From the NCBI RefSeq assembly GCF_965222285.1, contig NZ_OZ244942.1, positions 868,001 through 932,000 of the forward strand: a DNA stretch of 64,000 nucleotides, read 5' to 3'. The translations under genes were made by a program, and so were the position numbers. This DNA comes from Tepidicaulis sp002389665 (GTDB lineage Bacteria; Pseudomonadota; Alphaproteobacteria; Parvibaculales; Parvibaculaceae). This document shows, piece by piece, positions 59,205 through 64,000 of this stretch (the stretch's first letter is position 1; every line of letters begins with the position of its first letter). The notes below the pieces were generated by a model. The model saw nothing but the letters and a program-made list of their open reading frames with translations, had not been told where the DNA came from and did no database searches.

Positions 59205-59609
59205 TCAATCCGGCACAAAAACCACTGCAGCCTGGCTGTCCCTCACCTTTGCCTCGTCCGAAACGGTGAAGTTCGAAAGAATGAACCCGCTTGCCCCGGC
59301 AAAAGCCCCGCTACCGCCTTCGATGACCCAACTTACGCGGCCATGCTGCTTGCGCTCATCCGCGCTTGGTGTGATGAGGCCGTAACCTTCGGTGGAAAAA
59401 CGCAAGGTCCCTTCCGGGAAGGTGACCTCGCCCGTCTCGGTAAAACCCGTCTCGCCTTCCGTTTCAACGCGGGAGGAAAAGCGGGCCGTGCCGGAGAAAG
59501 GTGCGCCCGCGCCTTCCGCTTCCCCTTCGATCAGCATGACCATGCCCATTTCATCTTCAGGCTGGGCCATGCCGGTAAAGGTCAGGTGGTACCGGTATTC
59601 GCGCGCCAT
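59205..59609 (-). CDS. DUF3224-like beta-barrel protein
   Basis: A 134-aa protein predicted to be all beta: YRYHLTFTGMAQPEDEMGM, PFSGTARFSSRVETEGETGF, HGRVSWVIEGGSGAFAGASG and a final AVVFVPD strand. The GGSGAFAGA turn and overall length fit DUF3224/allene-oxide-cyclase-like barrels. No catalytic residues are recognised. Its ATG shares one base with the TGA of the aminotransferase gene (TGATG), so it is translationally coupled to it. Confidence 0.78.
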   Translation of the reverse strand: MAREYRYHLTFTGMAQPEDEMGMVMLIEGEAEGAGAPFSGTARFSSRVETEGETGFTETGEVTFPEGTLRFSTEGYGLITPSADERKQHGRVSWVIEGGSGAFAGASGFILSNFTVSDEAKVRDSQAAVVFVPD

Positions 59610-60994
59610 CAGCCTCTCAGTCCTTCTTTGCGGACATGGGCTTCCACATCGTCGAGCGCGCGGGCCATGCGGTCGAACATTTCTCCGATCTCGTCTTCCT
59701 TGATAATGAGCGGCGGGCAGAAGGCGATAATGTCGCCTGCCAGCGCCCGCACGATGAGCCCGTGCTTTTGCGCCGCGCCCATGGCGACCGCGCCGATAGC
59801 GGCGGACTTGTCGAAGCTCTTCTTCGTTTCTTTGTCGGCGACAAGCTCGATCGCCCCGATCAACCCCTTGGCGCGCGCATTGCCGACGAGCGGATGATCG
59901 GCAAAGCCCATCACGCGTTTTTCGAACGTAGGCGCGACGGCGCGCACATGCGAAAGGATGTCGCGTTTTTCGTAAATCTCCAGCGTCTTGCAGGCAACGG
60001 CAGCGGCGACAGGGTGGGCGGTATAGGTAAAGCCGTGACCGAACGTGCCGATCTTTTTGCTTTCATCGATCATCGCCTGATACATGTCCTCGCCGATCGT
60101 GACGGCGCCGATGGGCACATAGGCGGAAGAAAGCGCCTTGGCGACGGAAATGGAATCCGGCTTCATGCCGAAAGTCTGCGCCCCGAACATGTTGCCCGTG
60201 CGCGCAAAGCCGCAAATCACTTCATCGGAAATGAAATAGATGTCGTATTTATCGAGCACCGCCTGAATTTTTTCAAAATAGCCCTGGGGCGGCATGACGA
60301 CGCCGCCCGCGCCCATAATGGGCTCGGCAATGAAGCCGGCAACCGTCTCCGGCCCTTCGCGCAGGATCAGTTCTTCCAGCTCCTGCGCGCGGCGGGCGGA
60401 AAACTCTTCCTCGCTCTCGCCCGCTTCCCCCTGGCGGTAATAATGGGGGCTGCCGGTATGGAAAATCCGTTCGATGGGCAGATCGAAATCCATATGGTTC
60501 GCGGGCAGGCCCGTTAGCGACCCCGATGCGACGGTGACGCCGTGGTAGCCCTGCAGCCGCGAGATGATTTTTTTCTTCTCCGGCCGGCCCTTGGCGTTGT
60601 TGTAATACCAAAGGAGCTTGATCTGCTGATCGTTCGCCTCCGAGCCCGAGCCGCAAAAAAGCACTTTCGAGGCGTCGTGGGGCGCAATGGCTTTCAGCTT
60701 TTCGGCAAGCTCGGCGGCGCGCTCATGGCTGCGCCCGCCAAAGACATGGCCGAAGGGAAGCTGGCGCATCTGCTCGGTCGCCGCGTCGATGAGTTCGGCC
60801 TCGCTATAGCCGAGCGAGGTGCACCAGAGCCCGGCCATGCCTTCGATATATTCCTTGCCCTCGCTGTCGAAGACATGAATGCCTTCGCCGCGCTCGATGA
60901 TCAGCGGCCCCGTGCTGCGGAACGTGTCGAGATTGGTGTAAGGGTGCAGGACGGTTTCGATGTCCCGCTTGGCGGCGTTGGAAAGACCAGTCAT
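59609..60994 (-). CDS. Class III aminotransferase (omega-aminotransferase type)
   Basis: A 461-aa PLP-dependent transaminase. It has EYIEGMAGLWCTSLGYSEAE near the N-terminus, FCGSGSEANDQQIKLLWYYN, IAEPIMGAGGVVMPPQGYF, the Asp-containing FISDEVICGFARTGNMFG, and the PLP lysine in SISVAKALSSAYVPIGAV. The sequence resembles taurine/beta-alanine:pyruvate or amine:pyruvate aminotransferases. It is followed by the coupled DUF3224-like gene. Amine substrate unknown. Confidence 0.93.
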   Translation of the reverse strand: MTGLSNAAKRDIETVLHPYTNLDTFRSTGPLIIERGEGIHVFDSEGKEYIEGMAGLWCTSLGYSEAELIDAATEQMRQLPFGHVFGGRSHERAAELAEKLKAIAPHDASKVLFCGSGSEANDQQIKLLWYYNNAKGRPEKKKIISRLQGYHGVTVASGSLTGLPANHMDFDLPIERIFHTGSPHYYRQGEAGESEEEFSARRAQELEELILREGPETVAGFIAEPIMGAGGVVMPPQGYFEKIQAVLDKYDIYFISDEVICGFARTGNMFGAQTFGMKPDSISVAKALSSAYVPIGAVTIGEDMYQAMIDESKKIGTFGHGFTYTAHPVAAAVACKTLEIYEKRDILSHVRAVAPTFEKRVMGFADHPLVGNARAKGLIGAIELVADKETKKSFDKSAAIGAVAMGAAQKHGLIVRALAGDIIAFCPPLIIKEDEIGEMFDRMARALDDVEAHVRKEGLRG

Positions 60995-61065
60995 GAAATA
61001 CTCCTAGATGAACCGGGCCGCTTTTAGGTGGGCCTTATTGCATCATTATTAAAGGCGCGGCGGGC

Positions 61066-62550
61066 TTAAAACCCCTTCGGCGGTTTGAAGCCTCCGAGCG
61101 CCTGTTCCAGCATGCCGGCAACGGCAATGGTCGTATAATCTTCCAGATGCGGGCCGATGATCTGAATGCCGACGGGCAGGCCCTTCTGCGTAATGCCGAC
61201 AGGGGCAACGCTCGCGGGCAAATGGCAGAGCACCGCCGGTCCCGCCCAGATCAGCACATCCATATAAGGCCGGTTCTTACCGTTCACTTCCAGCGTGCGC
61301 GCATGCCAGTTCGAGGTGTGGTCATGGGCAAAGGCCGGGCGCATCAAAACCGGGGCGAGCACCACATCATAGCGGGTGAAGAACTCCGCCCATTTGGCGC
61401 GCAGCTGCTCGCGCTTTTCATGCCAGATCAGCCAGTCGCCATAAGAAAGCGTGCCGCCGCGTGCCTGCAGCATGGCGTGGCTCTTGTCGGCGGGATCGCC
61501 TTCCGCTTTCAGTTTCTCCCAGCGCTCTTTCACATGGGGCGGCATGCGCGAGGCGACATTGGCATGAAGCAGCATGAGATAGGCTTCGGTGATCTCGGCC
61601 AGGGTGAAATCCGGCCGCGCTTCCCAGTCGATGATCGCGCCGTCTGTTTCCAGCGCCTTTGCGGCCTCGGTGAAAAGCGCGGTGCTTTCTTTGTCGATGT
61701 CGCAGAAGGGGTCCTCGAACCAGGTCGCAACGCGCAGGCCCTTGGGCGAGGTGGCGCGCGGGCGCGGCAGGTTCAGCGTAAAGCCTTTGGCCTGCGCTTC
61801 GTTCGGTCCCGCCACGATGCCGAGCAGCAGAGCAAGGTCCTGTGCGGAAAGGCCGAGCGGGCCGACGACGGACAGATCGCCTTCGCCAAGCGCGCCGGGT
61901 TCGGGCGGAATGTGCCCGCGTTTCGGCACGATGCCGAAGGTCGGTTTATGGCCGAAGACACCGCAAAGATGCGCGGGCGTGCGGATCGAGCCGCCGATGT
62001 CGCTGCCAAGCTCGAGCGGCGTCAGCCCGCCGGCAAGCGCCGCCGCTGCCCCGCCCGAGGAGCCGCCGGGCCCGCAAGAGAGGTCCCAGGGGTTGTTTGT
62101 CGTGCCATAGACCTCGTTATAGGTCTGAAGATCGCCGGAAAGGAACGGCACATTGGTCTTGCCGAAAATGATGGCGCCCGCATTGACGATGCGCTGAACG
62201 GCCTCGGCATGGCGCGTGGGGCGGTGACCGGCGAATTGCGGCGCCCCGCCAACGGCCTTCATGCCCGCTACTTCCAGCGCGTCCTTGATGGTCATGGGCA
62301 ACCCGTGCAAGGGCCCCCAGCTTTCCCCGCGCTTGCGGGCGGCGTCCGCCGCCTCGGCTTGCGCTTTGGCGGCGCCGAAATCCTGATCGACAATGGCGTT
62401 GAGCGCCGGGTTATGGGCCTGCGCGCGGGCCTGAAAATAATCCACAAGCTCGGCGGAGGAGGTTTTGCCCCGCTCCAGCGCCTGCAGCAGCCGGTAGGCG
62501 GGTTGAAAATGCCAGTCGCCCTGCGATGCACCCATCTGTGACGCGCCCAT
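61066..62550 (-). CDS. Amidase-signature family hydrolase
   Basis: A 494-aa serine hydrolase of the amidase signature family. The Ser-cisSer-Lys triad is visible: Lys in MTIKDALEVAG, the cis-Ser in GPGGSSGGAAAAL and the nucleophile Ser in GSDIGGSIRTPAHLCG. It cleaves amides to carboxylates and ammonia or amines. The ATG at 62550 has GAGGAGGAACGG upstream; the longer frame to 62616 is less likely. It lies upstream of the aminotransferase on the same strand. It could be linked to amine metabolism (inference). Confidence 0.93.
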   Translation of the reverse strand: MGASQMGASQGDWHFQPAYRLLQALERGKTSSAELVDYFQARAQAHNPALNAIVDQDFGAAKAQAEAADAARKRGESWGPLHGLPMTIKDALEVAGMKAVGGAPQFAGHRPTRHAEAVQRIVNAGAIIFGKTNVPFLSGDLQTYNEVYGTTNNPWDLSCGPGGSSGGAAAALAGGLTPLELGSDIGGSIRTPAHLCGVFGHKPTFGIVPKRGHIPPEPGALGEGDLSVVGPLGLSAQDLALLLGIVAGPNEAQAKGFTLNLPRPRATSPKGLRVATWFEDPFCDIDKESTALFTEAAKALETDGAIIDWEARPDFTLAEITEAYLMLLHANVASRMPPHVKERWEKLKAEGDPADKSHAMLQARGGTLSYGDWLIWHEKREQLRAKWAEFFTRYDVVLAPVLMRPAFAHDHTSNWHARTLEVNGKNRPYMDVLIWAGPAVLCHLPASVAPVGITQKGLPVGIQIIGPHLEDYTTIAVAGMLEQALGGFKPPKGF

Positions 62551-62734
62551 GCTCCGTTCCTCCTCATTTCTCTTTTTCACAAGAGTTATCGGGGTTTTGG
62601 GGGGCTCACAAGGCAAAAGGGCCCCAATTTAGGCCGCCGGGGCGGCGCGGCAAGCGTTGTTTGACGCTGCGGTTCACTCTAAACTCGGGCCCAACAAGGG
62701 GTAAAAGCCACACAAAACAGGCGAGGGACATGCC

Positions 62735-64000
62735 ATGCTGGGCTTGATGCAAGATTGGCCGCTTACGGTCGACAGAATTATCGATCACGCGAACCGTTTT
62801 CATGGTGACCGCGAAATCATTACACGGACGGTCGAAGGGCCGATCCACCGCTGCACCTATAAGGATATTCACCTGCGCGCCCGCAAGCTTTCCCAGGCGC
62901 TGAAGAAGCTGGGCGGCAAGAAGGGCGACGTTATCGCCACCATGGCCTGGAACACCTACCGGCATTTGGAAAGCTGGTACGGCATCACCGGCATGGGCGG
63001 CGTCTATCACACGCTGAACCCGCGCCTTTTCGCCGAGCAGCTCGTCTATATCATCAACCATGCCGAAGACCGTTTCATCCTGCTCGACACGACCTTCGTG
63101 CCGGTGATCGAAGCGATTGCCGATCAGCTTCCCAACGTCAAAGCCTTCATCCTGATGACGGATAAGGCCCATATGCCGGAAACGAAGCTGAAAAACGTCT
63201 ATTGCTATGACGAGATCGTGGAGGCCGAAGACGGCAACCATGTCTGGGAAAAGATGGACGAGAACGACGCCTGCGGTCTTTGCTACACGTCCGGTACGAC
63301 GGGCAATCCGAAGGGCGTGCTTTATTCGCACCGCTCCAACGTGCTGCACTCGCTCGCCGCCAATAATGCCGACGCGCTGGGCGCGCGCTCGCGCGACAGC
63401 ATTCTGCCCGTGGTGCCGATGTTCCACGCCAATGCCTGGTCGCTGGCATTCTCCGCGCCGGCTGTGGGCGCCAAGCTCGTCATGCCGGGCGCGCAGATGG
63501 ACGGGGAGTCGATCTTCGAACTGCTCGACAAGGAAGGCGTAACCATCACCGCCGCCGTGCCGACGGTCTGGCTCATGCTGCTGCAATATCTGGAAAAGAC
63601 GGGCGCCAAACTGCCCAAGCTCGACCGCGTGGTAATCGGCGGCTCGGCGGCGCCGCGCTCCATGATCCAGGCTTTCGAAGACAATTACGATGTGCAGGTC
63701 TTCCATGCCTGGGGCATGACCGAAATGTCGCCCATCGGCACGATCGGCTCCTTGAAAGCGGGCAATGAAGATCTCAGCCGCGAACAGCAGCTCGACCTGA
63801 AATGCAAGCAGGGCCGGGCGATCTTCACGGTGGAAATGAAAATCACCGATGATGACGGCAACGACCTGCCGAATGACGGCAAGGCCTTCGGCCATTTGAT
63901 GGTGCGCGGCCCCGCCATCGCCAAAGCCTATCTGAAAGGCGAGGGCGGCGAGATTCTCGATGCCGATGGCTGGTTCGACACGGGCGATGTCGCCACGATC
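62735..64000 (+). CDS. Long-chain fatty-acid-CoA ligase (AMP-binding), C-terminus beyond window
   Basis: An ANL-superfamily acyl-CoA synthetase; 422 codons are visible and the reading frame runs off the right edge. The P-loop CYTSGTTGNPKGVLYSH lies at about residue 185-201. GGSAAPRSMIQ, the HAWGMTEMSPIG motif and DGWFDTGDVATI (A8 region) follow, so only the C-terminal lid is missing. It probably activates medium or long-chain fatty acids or related acids. The ATG at 62735 has GAGGG upstream. It is divergent from the amidase. Confidence 0.92.
   Translation, partial: MLGLMQDWPLTVDRIIDHANRFHGDREIITRTVEGPIHRCTYKDIHLRARKLSQALKKLGGKKGDVIATMAWNTYRHLESWYGITGMGGVYHTLNPRLFAEQLVYIINHAEDRFILLDTTFVPVIEAIADQLPNVKAFILMTDKAHMPETKLKNVYCYDEIVEAEDGNHVWEKMDENDACGLCYTSGTTGNPKGVLYSHRSNVLHSLAANNADALGARSRDSILPVVPMFHANAWSLAFSAPAVGAKLVMPGAQMDGESIFELLDKEGVTITAAVPTVWLMLLQYLEKTGAKLPKLDRVVIGGSAAPRSMIQAFEDNYDVQVFHAWGMTEMSPIGTIGSLKAGNEDLSREQQLDLKCKQGRAIFTVEMKITDDDGNDLPNDGKAFGHLMVRGPAIAKAYLKGEGGEILDADGWFDTGDVATI

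Noticed and set aside
61147..62541. A 464-codon plus-strand open frame
   Set aside because: It is the antisense shadow of the amidase gene, whose catalytic triad is intact on the minus strand.
1..64000. tRNA, rRNA, CRISPR, integrase or insertion-sequence features
   Set aside because: I looked for tRNA-like cloverleafs, rRNA segments, regularly spaced repeats and transposase motifs and found none that hold up.

Overview
The window is about 64 kb of GC-rich bacterial chromosome (roughly 60-65% GC by eye). It is densely coded on both strands and looks like core genome of an alphaproteobacterium. The clues are a NadQ-type Nudix/winged-helix NAD regulator, a nadABC operon with matching operator-like palindromes, a TIGR02301-type secreted protein, a bactofilin, a Zur-type Fur regulator, feruloyl-CoA synthase and LysE-type genes, and palindromic intergenic repeats of the kind common in Hyphomicrobiales and Parvibaculum-like genomes. 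The genus cannot be fixed from sequence alone. I saw no rRNA, tRNA, CRISPR array, transposase or phage gene. No gene-free stretch exceeds 300 bp.

Layout. 1-4.6 kb: a truncated SDR gene and nadC-nadB-nadA on the minus strand, with a promoter and two 9-3-9 palindromes upstream of nadA. 4.7-5.8 kb: a small AT-rich two-gene module (a 267-aa membrane/coiled-coil/winged-helix-like protein and a YodC-like 66-aa protein), the clearest candidate for acquired DNA. 5.9-11.6 kb: an AAC(3)-I-like acetyltransferase coupled to a large DUF2339 membrane protein, then the nadQ regulator coupled to a tyrosine phosphatase and an HD hydrolase. 11.8-15.6 kb: a Lon-like protease, a universal stress protein and a small acidic protein. 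15.7-22.3 kb: KAS III-like synthase, PNPOx-like protein, bactofilin, tag, ygfZ, a GT9 glycosyltransferase and a dihydroorotase-type amidohydrolase.

22.9-28.1 kb is a four-gene operon closed by a strong terminator: an AcuI/YhdH-like reductase, feruloyl-CoA synthase, a LysE-type exporter and a ThDP enzyme of the acetolactate synthase type. 28.2-32.4 kb holds small conserved proteins, an SDR-MarR pair with a 13-bp palindrome between the genes, a 193-aa protein with a FliM/CheZ-like tail, and zur. 32.6-41.1 kb holds an SRAP protein, a CNNM/CBS transporter-like protein, a GlcD-like flavoprotein, a serine hydrolase, a VOC protein, tsaC/sua5 and an SDR. 41.3-51.6 kb runs from an acyl-CoA dehydrogenase through an MBL hydrolase to a tight plus-strand operon: deacetylase, xseB, ispA, dxs, tlyA, an RlmD-type methyltransferase and another methyltransferase. 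52.3-56.4 kb holds aroC, fabI, a J-domain protein and a SEL1 protein. 56.6-64 kb holds pdxH, a CDF transporter, an SDR, a cloverleaf-like REP element, a class III aminotransferase, an amidase and the start of an acyl-CoA ligase.

Functionally the window joins NAD synthesis and its regulation, isoprenoid precursor synthesis, shikimate and fatty-acid steps, tRNA/rRNA modification and oxidative catabolism of acyl/aromatic acids. The items most worth checking are the NadQ operator pair, the AT-rich two-gene module, the chromosomal AAC(3)-I relative, the FliM/CheZ-like tail protein and the cloverleaf repeat.
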